Positions 11,278 through 24,330 of a DNA stretch of 64,000 nt are shown piece by piece. Positions within the stretch are counted from its first letter, which is position 1. The number at the start of each line of letters is the position of its first letter. The notes under the pieces were generated by a model. It did no database searches. It saw nothing but the letters and a program-made list of their open reading frames with translations, and had not been told where the DNA came from. The DNA comes from Lenzites betulinus (Eukaryota; Basidiomycota; Agaricomycetes; Polyporales; Polyporaceae), in contig JABYQU010000013.1 in NCBI GenBank assembly GCA_022264855.1, positions 310,001 to 374,000 of the forward strand, in the 5' to 3' direction. The position numbers and the translations under genes were made by a program.

Positions 11278-14219
11278 ATGCTTGACCACTGTTCGATATC
11301 ACACAAGGGTACGTCCGGCATGTCGTCGCAAGTACGGAAGAAGCCCTGAACAAGCTCTGAAGGGGGTGTTGTCCTCTGGTCCCGATCCTTCACACCTGCA
11401 GCATCCCATACCGCAGCATCCGCTACTTCCCCCGTCAACTCTCTCGTCCGCGAGGCGCTCATCGAGGGTCGCAGCTCAGACGGGAAGTACGAGAAGGATG
11501 GATATGCCGTCAAGTGGACGTTTGTGAACGACCTCGAACTCATATTCGTCGTCCGTCTTCTCTCATGTCCGGTTCGAGTCACTCGCTCACTATCCCTCTT
11601 AGGTCGCCTACCAGCGCATCCTGCAGTTGACCTACGTAGAGGACCTTCTAAATGCACTCAAGACCCTGTTTATCAAGCTCTTCCAGCCCTTCCTCACTAC
11701 ATTTGTCGCGTCCCTCCATGTCACTGGATCTGCCAAACTCTCCTCTATTGCTGACACTTCTGCTGCGTGGAACTTCGCCAAAGCATTTGAGGGCTGGGAC
11801 GGCGTATTTGACAAACTGCTCCGCGGCCTCGAGGACAAGGCAGCTCAGGTTCGTCCGTCCGTTCCCGTCTACATCCCGACCCTGACATCCTCATATAGGA
11901 ACGCCGAACGCGTTCTGGTCATGTCGCCAACCCCGCGGTGGAGGTGTCTCCACCATTGGATGACCTCAGTATATGTATGTCCTCTCACCTGGGGTGTACA
12001 TCTGTGCAACGAGATGTTACACCGAGAACATGTCGTGACCAAAGTCCGATTGTGCTTTCGGTGTCTCAGCATATGCCACTGCAGTTACCTGCCGATCACA
12101 CGCGGCATTCAGAGTGTGATCAGCATGTAATGTGATGTGTATTACAGGGTGCTACACTGGCAGCTGCCCCTGGCGTCCGTTGCACATAATTTGGTGGTCA
12201 CCCGTTCTGATGTGCCCCCGCTACAGTGCCCTCACAGTCAAGCAGCGACGTTTTGGACGAGGAGCAAATAGCGCGGAATGTGCAAGCACTCAAGAACAGA
12301 CTGCGCGGTCGTGGCGGTCAACCCACAAGGCGTGGGCGGGGTCGCGCGGATATCGGGAGCGGGAGGGACAGTGTCCCCGGTTCAGAGTACGTACTTCCAA
12401 ATATGAGAGCTGCAGATATCCCTACCAACCTCGATCTGGTAGCTCCGAGACTCAGTCCAAGTCGAAGCGAAAAGTCAAGACAAAATCACAACGCAAGTGG
12501 GGCGACGAAGCGCCCACCGAGACCGACATGGCATCCCTCGACTTCAGCTATGATAGCTCTACGTCAGATACGCACGCCCCACGTGTCGACCTGAATGCGC
12601 TCGTCGATAACGGCTCGCTGGGTACGCGTACTCAAGACGGCTTGTACGAGGTCCGCGACTGGGAGTTCTCGCAGGGCGGAAAGAGCGCGGACGATGTCAT
12701 TGCGGAGGTCTTGAAGAAGAGCGGCCAGGAATCGAAGCCCGCTCCGTCAGGGTCGCTAGGCGCGCTGGGGTCGATCTTTGCGCGTCTTGCGGGCTCGAAA
12801 GTGCTCTCAGAAGAGGACTTGAAGCCCGTGCTTGAGGCAATGAAGCAGCACCTCATGAAGAAGAATGTCGCGAAGGAGATTTCGGACAAGATCTGTGAGG
12901 ACGTTGGCCAGAGTCTCGTTGGCAAGAAGGTTGGCGGGTTCCAGAGTATGTCCTCCGTTAGTGTTCGTGTGCCACACACTAAGACGTCGTATATTCCCCC
13001 TCAGCGACCAGTTCGGCCGTTAGGCAAGCGCTTGCGAACTCCATCACGCGCATACTAACGCCGAAGACCTCTACGGACCTTCTTCTATCGATACGCACGA
13101 AGCTTTCTACTCCGCTACCTGCTTCTCAGCAACGCCAGCCCTATAGCATCACCTTCGTCGGTGTAAATGGTGTCGGCAAGAGCACGAATCTGTCGAAAGT
13201 ATGCTTCTGGCTCATCCAGAACGGCTTCCGCGTCCTCATTGCTGCATGTGATACCTTCAGGTTCGTCGTGGATTCCTACCGGCTTGATTGCTTGCTTATT
13301 ATATACTGTATAGGAGTGGTGCTGTTGAGCAGCTCCGCGTGCACGTGCGCAATCTCAGTATGCTCGGCGTCGACGGCGCCACAAACAGCAAAGGCCGCGT
13401 CGAGCTCTACGAGCGCGGGTACGGCAAAGATGCTGCAGGGATCGCGAAGGAAGCCATCAGCTACGGTGAACAAACATCTTATCCGCTACAGCGACAGAAT
13501 GCTGATGCTGATTTTGAACAGCTCGCGACAACGAATTCGACGTCGTGCTCATCGACACTGCAGGGCGGATGCAGGACAACGAGGTATGCTGCCAGTCGCT
13601 TAACAACTATTGTGGATTCGGAACTGACAACCCTCCCTTCTGCCTTCTGCAGCCGCTGATGCGCGCTCTCGCGAAGGTGTGTTCTGCTACCGCCGTGTGC
13701 GGATGCTCCGCAGCATCCCGTTTTATCGTTTCTTCTGCATCACTGACATCGTCTTCCGCGGACCGCAGCTCGTCGCAACGAATAACCCAGACAAGATCCT
13801 TTTCGTTGGCGAGGCGCTTGTGGGAAACGAGGCCGTTGACCAGCTCACGAAATTCGACCGCGCGCTGCGTGACTTCTCCGCCGCGTCAGGCGCGCAGGAG
13901 CGCGGCATCGACGGCATGCTCGTCACCAAGTGGGACACCGTCGATGACAAGGTGCGTGCTATCGTCTATTTCCTGTGAGTGCACGCCGCTGACCGTCCGT
14001 CGTTGTTCCGCCCCGCAGGTTGGCGCAGCGCTGTCAATGACATATGTCACTGGACAACCCATCATATTTGTCGGATGCGGACAGGTGCGCGTTATACCCC
14101 ATCTCCCTCCCCCTCCGTAAATGGTGTCTGAGCTAACCTCTGGCGATGTGATGCAGACGTACACCGACCTCAGACAGCTGCGCGTCGGGAACGTCGTACA
14201 GGCTATTCTGAGCGACTAA
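11278..14219 (+). CDS. SRP101: signal recognition particle receptor subunit alpha
   Basis: Membrane-docked GTPase that receives SRP-ribosome complexes at the ER. Exon 1 (11278-11308) joins after a short intron to give MLDHCSISHK-GGVVLWSRS, the typical SR-alpha SRX-domain start. The SRX longin domain continues through VEDLLNALKTLFIKLF. A charged linker with QALKNRLRGRGGQPTRRGR follows (about 12226-12600). Then come the helical N domain (DVIAEVLKKSGQ to KICEDVGQSLVGKK) and the G domain: P-loop GVNGVGKST, AACDTFR, LIDTAGRMQDNE, specificity motif TKWD and closing GQPIIFVGCGQTYTDL. The final residues are VVQAILSD. All expected GTPase elements are intact. The G4 element reads TKWD where TKFD is more usual. 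At least seven introns are needed. Confidence 0.92.
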
Positions 14220-17200
14220 GCCCGCTTTTTTGCATTCGCTCATCGCGGTTGGATAGCTATAGATGCGTAATCAGTGTCCCACACCGCGCCCGTTCTATCA
14301 TTATTCTCTGCTTCTCTGTTGCGTCGGTCGGCCGCGAACACCGTATGCGTTGCGCTGACGATCAGTCTGGCTGCTCACGATTGGCGCGAATGCGGACGGG
14401 TGCGACTGCCCCGGTGACCGAACCTGATCTCGAACAGACACATCGCTCAAAGGTGCCAAGACTCCTGGCGGGCAACCTGGCGTGGACACCGGTCGAGGCA
14501 CCGCGCAGCGACGCATCTCACACGGCACACAAAGTCGGTGATGGATGGAACAGCAGCGGCCCGCTCGAACTGCGGTGCATCACTGCTTCGGGTGCCTGCC
14601 GATGCGATGGAACGATGGCTGCCATTGCTAAACGCCACGGACGTTCATGTGCAGCGGTCACTAGTGAGACGGCCATTCAATCAATACTCGGCCAGGCCTC
14701 AGGTCTGCCACTGACAGCCTACAGGTGCGTTTCATGTACGTCTTCGCAGCCATTATCAACGACCCACGTCGTCCTGCAGGGTAACGCCGCGCCCGCGGAT
14801 AAGTTATGGCCGAGCTATAATTGACTGCATGCAATAATGCGTGTATAGCGGTGCACGAGCTCGATGACCCTGAGGCCCGCCGCAGGTCGCAGCGCAACGT
14901 CGGAGCAGTGTCCATCTATGCGTAATGCCTTCAAACGAGAAGAATCGCGCCGACGCCGGTGAAAGCGTGGAACATACTTGGCGACCGTGATTGCCATTGA
15001 TGAACGCCGCGACCGCGAAATACGTGGAACGGTAAACGCCACACCGAGCTGATACCCTGCACCCGCCCTCGTGCGTATCTGAATCCAAGGCACCCACTCG
15101 CGTCTCGTCATCCCAGGATAGCTCGAGCTTACTGTGACAACCCAGGGTAGTTACTACATTGTGCAGGCGCCGTATGCCTCCGCTACTGAGGCCTGAGGTA
15201 CGTGACCGTCCTGGGCCCTTCGCTCACTCGCCTTTGAATTCCACACATCTCTCCCGCCCATGCCCGACGTTCGCCCCACATCATTAAATTCAGTAGCATC
15301 ATGCATAATCCAGCTGTGCAAGGCTCCCGGATATAACAAAACAAGGTGATACACGCATCACCTGAGCACCGCACTCTCCTCGCATGCATGCGAAACATCG
15401 CTCAGGCTCTGGCATACCGAGATCGTCCCGCCCCGCGGCTTGCCCGGATGGCCACTGGCCACCCTGTTACAGGTCGGTACTGGGGGAGCACCCATCGTGG
15501 GTTCTTGCAGTAACGCTTCTGGAGCCGTGAGCTGACTCTGCCACACACTGCGGGAACTGTTCCCAGTTTCAATGCTACGGGCGTTCGATAGAGGTATGTA
15601 CAGCGTCTCGTCCGTACCATATTTGTCCGTGCGTTAGGCACTGAAAGCACATCTGTTCACAGGACCTTATACCTTCTATTCCAACTCGGCGGCGACACAC
15701 TTCAAACACCACGGGAAGAGACATACGCAGTAAGCCACGGCCATAATCCAACTTTGGACGCGTGTACGCGCGAAGCACCGCAGGATAATCCGAGCCCAAC
15801 AGGCCCCGCCGCGCTTCGTACTTCGCCCGACACACCGACACGGTCACGCGCGAATCCTCACGCGCACGGCCCGCCCTGCTGCTCTGGTCTCCAACCGTCG
15901 CCACGATGCACACACCAGCGCGCCGGCTACAGCAACGCAGACTGACACCGTGCGCACCGTAACACAGAACCACGTCGCGCTCGCTGGACCAAAACTGGCG
16001 TTATCACCATGGGAAGTGCACGCCCAGTCGGGCGTCGGGCAGGCCTGTGCGCACGCTAGCCGGGCCCGGGTCGCGCGTTCCTGCTTCGGAGGATGGGCGC
16101 ATAGGCGTGCGTTCTCACACACCCCGGGGGCGCGTGATGGGCGACCATGAGTGCGTACTTCGGGCATGCATTGATTGCTCGATCGCTGAACGAGAGGAAG
16201 TTGGAGGTGCGCGATAGGCTTGCGACGATATTGGAGCCGGAGCTTGGAGGTGGAAGAGGTACCCACGGAGGCGTGCTGCAGCGCCGGTTCTCGCGCTTCG
16301 AACGTACACCACGACCACGCCACGGCTCGTACGGCGCAGCAGGCTCTGCGAGTGCGAGTGGAACGATCAGCCTCTGCGCATGACCAAGTGAGTACAAAGA
16401 CGGCGGATGCAGTCCGAGTCTTGCATGATCACTGACAGTGACGGAGAGCGTGTTCTGTACGCATACTTAGCGCGTCCAGAGACTTCCAAGGAGACCGTCT
16501 GCATTCATGCGGAAGGTTCGAACGCTCTCGCACGCAATCAGACGTCTGGATATCCAATGTTCGATATTCGACGTCACGTCTGCATCATATTGAACACAAC
16601 GGCCCACATCATCCACCATTCCGAATCCCGTGTCTGCATCTCTTCACTGTCAACCAACGTTGGTACAGCATTTGACGCTCTTATATCGCCTAGCGTCGCG
16701 ACACACGAGCCGTCCACGGCCACCCGCTGTCGGGCAGAGGACCGAGCAGCACTCCGCGGCGTCATTAGAAGGTTGGCAGAAGGTGCGGCGATATGCGCTA
16801 GTACGCGCGCACGTACGTACAACGCACTACACCTGTGGATTCCGTCCACCCGTCTCGGCCTCCTGGCGCGGAACTGAATGGGAAGCTGGGACGCGCATTG
16901 GCGCGAAGTCGAGACTAAGCGACAGAAGCCTAGCCTGGGTGATGAGCGCGCACGAGAACAAACCTGAAGTACGAGCTGCTCGCCACTCACCAGTGCTGCA
17001 GCTCCGAGTGGACTCAGGACTGGCAGCCAAGGCCGGAGGCTCTGCAGCTGCGGCCTAGCCAGTGGCACGCCATGCCACCCTGGATATCCCGATCCCATGT
17101 ATGTCCCCACGCAGCACCGGACTGCGGCACAAACGTTAACGTCCTACGCACACAGGACCACGTCGGATGGCCAGCAGCAGACGCGCGGATATATACATAC

Positions 17201-18171
17201 CATGATCACGGTCAATGCATACGCGTAAAGCCGCCGCACCACTGAGCACACGTCCATTCCGTCCGCTCCCAGCCGCCAGGGAACCCGGAGCTCGCGAGCT
17301 AGAATCGGAAAGCACCTGCCGCCGCTGCGAGCCTCAGCCGCAGATCGCCCGCCCACTCGCCGCGACCGGTTCAATCTTCAGCGCAAACTTCAGCTTCAGG
17401 TGTCCCGCCGCAAGTGACATACCGCATCCGGAGCCGGGCGCGCGCCAGAAGGCCTGTTTTGCGTTCTTCGCGAGGTGTGGGGCAGGGCTGATCGTGCTTA
17501 GAGCGCAGCAGCAGCAGCAGCAGCACGCGCCCCAAACAAGTGCCCAGGTGGCCCGGAAGGCCGTGCGTATTCATAATGCGCCGCGCAAATGGACACGTAC
17601 CGCTGTGTATATCCGTCGTCGTCGTGCGGTGTGTCATGTGGATGTGAGGGGTGCATCAGAGTGCATCATACTGCCTGTAATACGCCGCCGCCGGGGCCGG
17701 GGGAGTGCGTCGCGCCCTGTCGCGCCTCGGCTAGCAGGCCATCGATATGAATACACGACATCTGAGTCTGACGGTGCGGGCTGTGTCTCTGGGTGGAGGG
17801 AAGATGCGCGAGGCGGGTCGAGTAAGTATTCTGAATTCAATACACCCAGCGGCTGTGGCCCCAGCGCGAGAAGCGTCGAGAATCGTGCGCCTTCGCGCGA
17901 CTCACACACTTGAGAGTTTCCGGCCGCGGTTCGCGTCAACCGAGCGGGCTCAGTCCTCTCGTCCCCGTCCCATGCCCTGCGCAGCAAGGGGCACGCGCAG
18001 GGAAGAGGGCCCGAATCGCCGCACGTACGACACGTATGACACGGTACGAATGCGAATGTGGAATGCGATAGACGGTACCTGCGAGGATACGGATGCGGAT
18101 GCGGATGCGTAGTGTACAATTGCAGTGCGGGATATGTCCGAGCGGGCGATCACGAGAGCGGCCTGACGACT
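14220..18171. other. 4-kb gene-poor region
   Basis: Nothing recognisable was found in nearly 4 kb. Many open frames of 60-230 codons exist on both strands, as expected by chance in GC-rich DNA, but none shows a conserved motif or consistent splice structure. A (CAG)n run lies near 17505-17524 and a GGATGC run near 18089-18109. No terminal repeats or transposase motifs were seen. It may hold unannotated non-coding RNA or decayed repeats. Confidence 0.4.
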
Positions 18172-18970
18172 CTACCGCGCGCGGTTACGCCGCGAGAAGG
18201 CCGCTGCGGCTGCTGGTGCGTGGTGTCGCGGCGTCGCCCCCGCCGCCGCACTCCCCGCCGTCGCCGTGCTCATCCACTCCCACTGGCCGTCCGCTTCCCA
18301 CCGTGGAGGCGCGCCGAGCGCGCGGCGTTTGGCGGCCTGAAGTGGGTCCCGGCGCGGATCGGACTCGGACTCGGAGACGTCTTCGGAATCTTCGCGTTCG
18401 TCGCGCGCGCGCTTGCGCTTGTGCGGCCGATGGGTGTAGGGCGGGTGCGACAGGTCCTCGTCCTCGTCCGGTAGGTCGTACATGAGGAAGGTGGGCGAAT
18501 GGTACGGAAGGGGCACAGGCGCGACTAGCGGCGCGTTGCACACGACCTCGGCAATTTCGGGAGAAGGCGACAGGTCGCTATCGCGTGATATCGCGGACGA
18601 TGTGTCTGAGCGGGCTACTGAGACTGAGAGGGGAGCGAGTGGTAAGTGGCAAGGGGTGATGACATCAGGAAGGCCGCTTACAGCCTGCGCTTGTATCGTA
18701 TGGCTTGCTCGGGTAGCGATGGAAGGGCAGCAGAAAGTCAGGCGGGCCTGCGGGCCACAAGGACGTGGGCACCGAGGGCGCATTCGTCCAGCTCGAGGGA
18801 GCCAAGGGGCCTGCGAAGAGGGCGGAGTGGTGTGCCTGGGGCTGCCAGTTGAATGGGTGGTGGCTTGAGCTGAGCGCGTACACGGCTGAGTGCGGCGGGG
18901 GCAGATAGGGCGCGCGGTGCCTGGGAGGCGCAGGGAGGTCGCGGAGGACAAAGTCGAGGCGGGAGGTCAT
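18172..18970 (-). CDS. hypothetical low-complexity protein
   Basis: Not recognised. Exon 1 starts MTSRLDFVLRDLPAPP and is rich in Pro, His and Ser. An intron with a GTAAGC donor near 18680 and a CTCTCAG acceptor near 18625 joins it to a second exon with LMYDLPDEDEDLSHPP, a basic patch HRPHKRKRARDERED that may be a nuclear localisation signal, and a Ser/Glu-rich stretch ending FSRRNRAR. Total length is about 245 residues. A TATA-like element (AATAAATA on the minus strand, 19020-19028) lies about 50 bases upstream, which supports the start. It is divergent from Img2. The function is unknown; a nuclear role is inferred only from the basic patch. Confidence 0.55.
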
Positions 18971-19763
18971 GGTGAGAGGGAGAGCGGGGGGCGGGCGGGG
19001 GAGGCGACATGGGTGCGCGGTATTTATTGGGCGGACGGGAGGAGGAAGCTGTCCCTGTTACTGTCACCGGCCAGATTCAGTGCTTGAGTGAGATCCATCG
19101 CATCTCGCTCTCCCATCTATTATCCTCCAATCCAGTCCGCTGCCAATCCAATCCCAGCTGTGTCACTTCCACTCGGAGACCGACGCCTCCCAGCGCCTTC
19201 CGCCCGCCAATGCCGCCACGAGCCGCCAGACAAGCGCAGCCCCTCTCCGTCCTCCATTCCACCGCGCCCTCGCTCGCCACTCACCCCAGAGCACCGAGTG
19301 CAGTACGGCCGCGCGCAGGGCCGGGTGTGACTTGTTGCAGATTGGAGATGCTGCGAGTCGGCGGACGAGGCACGCCGGCGCGTATCCGCTGATTTTCCTG
19401 TCCACAGCGCGTCTCTTCCGCATTCGGCTGCGCACCCGCACACCGCGCCCGCCACCGCGCCGCCCTCCTTTCTCCTCCCGCCCTCGCCACCGATCTCCCC
19501 GCCCCACGACGCCCAGAACTCGTCCCCCGTAGCGTGTTCTCCACGCCCAGCCACGTCTTATCATCCCCTTCTTTGTCACCCGACCTGCCGCTAGCTTACA
19601 GGGGCACCGCAAACTCCCGGTATGTGACCTTCTGCTCCGCCCCCCTTGCCGCCGCAGCGCGAGCACTCGCCCGCAATGGCTTCCTGACGCCATCCGCTGA
19701 TCATCCCTATTTTACAATCAATCCCTTGTATCATCTACAGCACCCCCGAGTCGCCGAATCATC
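18971..19763. promoter_or_regulatory. divergent intergenic region
   Basis: Promoter space for the hypothetical gene (-) and Img2 (+). It contains a TATA-like AATAAATA on the minus strand at 19020-19028. The remainder is GC-rich and shows no supported ORF. Confidence 0.4.
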
Positions 19764-20372
19764 ATGCTCAGGTCCCTCGCTCCCCGACTCGCTGCCCCCG
19801 TAACACGCCAAACGCGCCTATACTCCGCCCAGCTCTCCGCGGCCTCTCCAGCCACGTCCGCCGCGCTCCCCTACCGCGTTCTGCGCAACTCCCGCGGCTC
19901 CATCCCCGTGTACACCGACATCCGGAACGGTGGCACGCGCTACCAGGTCCTCATCCGGAACGTCGAAGGCAACGTTGATGTGCGTCCCCCCTTCTGATCC
20001 GCTGTTGCGTTTCGCCGCGCGTGCTGACCCGCCGCGTCCGTTCTGTTTTGTCTCGTTGCACCCTGCCTCGTCCTTGTCTTCGTCTGGTCGTCACGTCCCG
20101 CGCCGTCAAACCCTGGCTCTGCAATCACTCTTGTGTGATGCCCCCGCGCACCGCAATGCCACAATACCCGTCCTCGCGATGCAACACTTGCCCGGCTGTA
20201 CATCTTCCGTCCCCAGGCGCTCGCACACGACCTCAAGACGTCGCTCTTTCCTGCGGGCTCGCACGAGGCGGAACGCATGAGGGTCGAGACCAACCGCCAG
20301 CGACACGTCGTCCTCAGCGGCGGGCGCTGGAAGCCGGACGTCCTTCGCTGGCTCGCACAGCACGGTTTCTGA
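19764..20372 (+). CDS. IMG2: mitochondrial large-subunit ribosomal protein mL49 (Img2)
   Basis: Component of the mitochondrial 54S ribosomal subunit, needed for mitochondrial translation. Two exons, 19764-19979 and 20217-20372, join in frame over a 237-base intron (GTGCGT donor, CCCCAG acceptor), giving 123 residues. The first 30 or so residues (MLRSLAPRLAAPVTRQTRLY) are Arg-rich and lack acidic residues, as in a mitochondrial presequence. The conserved core reads YRVLRNSRGSIPVYTDIRNG, then LKTSLFPAG and the C-terminal signature GRWKPDVLRWLAQHGF. This matches Img2 length and end exactly. The intron is long for this window. Confidence 0.92.
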
Positions 20373-23300
20373 ACGCACCTACGCACGGTGGCTTGGGTTT
20401 GTGTCCACCGTTGTTGGGGCACGCAATTTCGTGTTTCGCGGGCGGAGATGGCTGGGCTGTCCACGCCATGTCCGTGTCTGCCCACTATCCCCGCGAGCTG
20501 TTATGATACATTCAACGCTAATGCAGCACTTCCGCGCAACGCCCATCGCCCAGACTCCGATATACACTCTAAATGCAACGCTCGCCCGCCGCCCTATTAC
20601 TTCCTGTGGTCGCGCAGAGCATCCATCTCATAACACTCCGCGGCGCGACCGCGACGCGCGCAATCAGTCAGGGCCCGGTGCCACAATTGACATTCGCGAG
20701 GGACGCCAACGCGTCAAGCTGCGTCGTGATCTGATTCTGACGCATGCACGACGGTGTGTATCTCATATACTAACGCATGATCATGATGTTCCGCGTCGAG
20801 CCATCCACGCCTGTGGAGTCCACCTGGTGCCGCCGGAATTCTCTCCTGCAATCGTTACATGCTGGGCACGACCGGGGGCGCGATGGCCGCTGTCCTTGCG
20901 ATCGCGCCGCTCCCCGCACACGCTGTGGCGCGTTCGACATGCATTTCGACGCGCGATCGGCTTTTCCGGGCACGGTACGATGCTGGGTGTGGTGCGCGGT
21001 GTGCCCTCCATGTCACCGGATGTCGACACACCGCGCCCCCGGCGGCGGCATCTTCTCGCAGCCATTCATTCATCTCGCCCGCCCACCCACGCTCGCGCAA
21101 TCTGGGAACAGGCAGCGCCTAACTGGGGCCTGTGCTACTACGGCCGCGCTATAACGGGACGCACGCGGACGGTCACCATGGGCAGGCGTGCTGCGTCGGT
21201 GAGCTCACATATCAAAGTTAGTGTGACTGTCGGACAGCGATGAGGAGATGAATGAGGCGATCGTGCACATGTCAGGCACAGGCCCGTGTCCTGCGGTACG
21301 TACCCATTAAGAGCCTCGAGGCACGCTCAGCTTGCGATGTGGACGCACTCACTTCTAGCCTGGCAGATACTCATGATGTATGAAAGGCGCGTGGGCTCCG
21401 TGCCACACCGGTACCGGTACGAGTTCGGACATTAGAGCTCGCGCGCAGAGTCCAGAGTCACAGTGCGCTGCGATCCACAAGGCGTCTCACGGCTCACATG
21501 GGTGGTGTAAGTCGTGTTATCTCGTATCGCGTGCCGGGTCCTGACGGGAGTTCCGAGTTTATACTAGGGTTCGTCGAATCGACTGGACCGCGGGCCACGA
21601 GCACTGGTGACACATCGCTCTGCGATAACTCGAGCGACTCTCCGTCTGGGCGTACACTTGTACACCGCGAACTCCTGACGCTCGAGTCACGGGTGAGTGC
21701 TAAGTATTCAATATTCGGCGTACCGGGCCTTGGATCGCGTCATATTTTGTCGCCTCGCAGTCCAAATGCCGACACGTACCATGCATCAAGTATCGGAGCC
21801 CACTAGTGCCCTTGAGCTTGGTCTTGTCAGGCTCAAGGGAGAGGGGTTCTCCGTTTGAACCGCCAGGAACCTCACCCACGAGCGCTCCGTTTTCTCGTAC
21901 GTACACAACGGCTGGTCAGCAAGCCGCGCTGACAACATTTTCCGTAAGTGACTGAAACTACCTCCGTATGTGCACCATCCGGGTCTGCGAAGAGCCCCGA
22001 TAACACGGAGACGAGCCGGATCCCCATCCATGTCGTGAAGTTATAAGTTTGACCGCAATATTAGACATGCTCTAAGTATCCGGACTATGTCTGATGTTTG
22101 TCATCTACCTCAGGGGTCACCAAGTGCTTACTCTTATGAAATACCCCCCCCCTCTCTTCCAACGCGCAGGAATGTCACGACGTCAACTTCGTTACTTTTA
22201 AGCGACGGCAACGTGGATTCCAAACCCCAACAAATTTCCGGCCGCCCACATCCAGGACCCGGAGTATATGCGGTGCAGCTGCATATGTTGACAAGTACTC
22301 GCATCTCCAAGCTTCAATCCCACTACCGAATTGAGGGCTATCATAGTCCTCGGACCATGGCGGGATCAATTGTGGGTGTCCGCACTGACTTATTCCCGAG
22401 TCCCGGATCCACCAACGAAGTTAGTTGATGGGCGCTAACGTTCAATTTGCAGCTTCGCCGTCGACATTTCTGCGAGGGGCACGCCGCACCATCCACAGAT
22501 TCCACACTCCTCTACACCTACTGCAGTGGAGCATGAGGGTAATTGTTTGCAAACAAAATTTGATCATATCACACCTTTACAAGGTTTGTCGATCGCGAGA
22601 AGCCTGCGGAAGTTTTTGGTTTTTCCAAAAATCAGCCTCCTCCGCCAAGGGCATGTTTTCTCAATCTTGGAAAACGGTCCGTGTCCTTTTCATGATCGTT
22701 CTTTGTCCTCACCACGTTTTTACCGCAGCTTAAGCGGAGCAGCCACGCCGTAGTTTCTATCGCCGCCTAAGGGCTACTAAAGCCGAGGGCATGATACACA
22801 CAGCCGTCGTTTTGGCCAAGGTGTCCAGTCCGCCAGACGTATACACAAAGTCAACCATGCGCGTGGGCGTTGACTTCAGCTTGAGCAACGACATGACCTC
22901 GGACGTGGGTTTGGGCGCAGACTCTGCCGCGGACTGGGACGCGGACATGGACTCTCGTGCGGCCACGGGCGCCGAATGGACTTCGACGTGTACTACTGTT
23001 AGGGTACGAACGTGGGCTCATATCCGAAGACGAAGGGTCTAAATGCGTTTCATGCAGTAAAAGATGCCTCTCAGATGACGGACGCGACTCAGTAATCTCG
23101 AAAACTTCGTGAGTACCCTCATGCACAGATATCCTGCAGCACTGCGCCTGCCTGTACTAATCACCGACGAGTAGTTATATGCGGTGTTTCCCGGACCGAG
23201 GCTATCAATTTTTCACTGTCAGAACATGCGCGACGCATGCGACGAGCCGGGTCTGAAAGTAGTTGCTACTTTCTTCCGATGCGGAAAATCCCCGTCGACC

Positions 23301-24330
23301 GGAAGCCCCACTGGGACGACCTCCTCATTCTGTAGAGTCCAAATCCCAACGGCGCACGTATCACACGTCTGACGCCAGGGCAGACAGCGGGGACGCGAGG
23401 AGCTCAATGGCCAGATCATCGACTATACAAAGCGGGACTTCTGCTCTCCGTACCGGGCCTCTCTACATGCTGCAAGCGTTGACAAACGAACAGCCGGGCC
23501 TCGAACCGAGCGCCAGTCGCGTCATGTTCAGACAAGGCCGCATTCGCGAACCCCGACCACATCGACTACGCCGAATGCTATCTGGAAGGGATGCCTACCG
23601 AATGCAAGGTCTGCCGATATGTCCGACAGGCATTCCGTGACTTCCTCGACGGAACGTGGCCCCGTATCGACTCGAGGTTCTGGTCGGAACGGATGATCAG
23701 GAGAAGAGACGCTGACATTCCTTGTATGCAAGCCGGCGTTCTGGCATGGCAGAGTCACCGACAACGTCGCTGAAGGATCTCATGATGTCCTGCCCGCATC
23801 ATCAACCCTTCTCGAATCGCAGGCCTTTTACCATCAAACGACGTTTCAACACCGAGAGCGTTGCCTCACTGGGGAAAACCCATCGCGACAGCACGGATCG
23901 CAAAACCTCGTCCCAGAGTCGGTGAACTGCACTCAAGATGAACACCAACTTTCGTACTGCCTGCAGCAGTTGTTGATGCTACCTGTTCACCTACTTTTAC
24001 TAGAGCACAATATCAACAGTATTGCATTCTCATTCAGTTTTGTGATGAGGGTTCTAGCCTTTTAGAAGACTGTCTCCCATCCTGCATATGTAACACAAGG
24101 TACATCCACGGCCCTCGAGCTCCCACACACTGCAGCTCCCCTACCGGTATAATCTCACACCTCTTACAGCAAGTAGCAAGCCGTGCGTTGGTATGTAGTT
24201 TCACGCGTGCTTACAGGACAAACCAGAAGGCGAAGGCGATGGTGATTGAGAAACTGGAAAGGCATACGGATTGTTCACAGGACCGCAGGCACTGATACTA
24301 GAAACGAGCCCAAAATCCATGGCGAGTTGT
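20373..24330. other. 4-kb gene-poor region
   Basis: Almost no supported coding DNA between Img2 and the galactanase. GC-rich to about 21.2 kb, then closer to neutral with AT-richer patches (22.5-22.7 kb, 23.9-24.2 kb). One orphan ORF near 23.5-23.8 kb is listed separately. No terminal repeats, reverse-transcriptase or transposase motifs were recognised. Confidence 0.4.
23474..23773 (+). pseudogene. orphan ORF, possible gene fragment
   Basis: Not recognised. An open stretch without an early Met encodes a peptide with balanced composition, including NPDHIDYAECYLEGMP, TECKVCRYVRQAFRDFLDG and RIDSRFWSERMI, unlike the Pro/Arg/Ser-biased noise ORFs around it. It is about 100 codons and ends at a stop at 23771-23773. 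No start, no flanking exons and no family match could be found. It could be an exon of an unannotated gene or a relic of one. Confidence 0.25.

Noticed and set aside
11277..11280. Argonaute start at 11279, overlapping the SRP receptor ATG through the palindrome CATG
   Set aside because: The upstream minus-strand frame (MAATAKSELRT...) is not in the Argonaute N-domain frame and would leave no room for any 5' UTR or promoter of either gene.
17505..17524. CAG repeat as part of a poly-Gln protein
   Set aside because: Short run, and no supported exon structure surrounds it.
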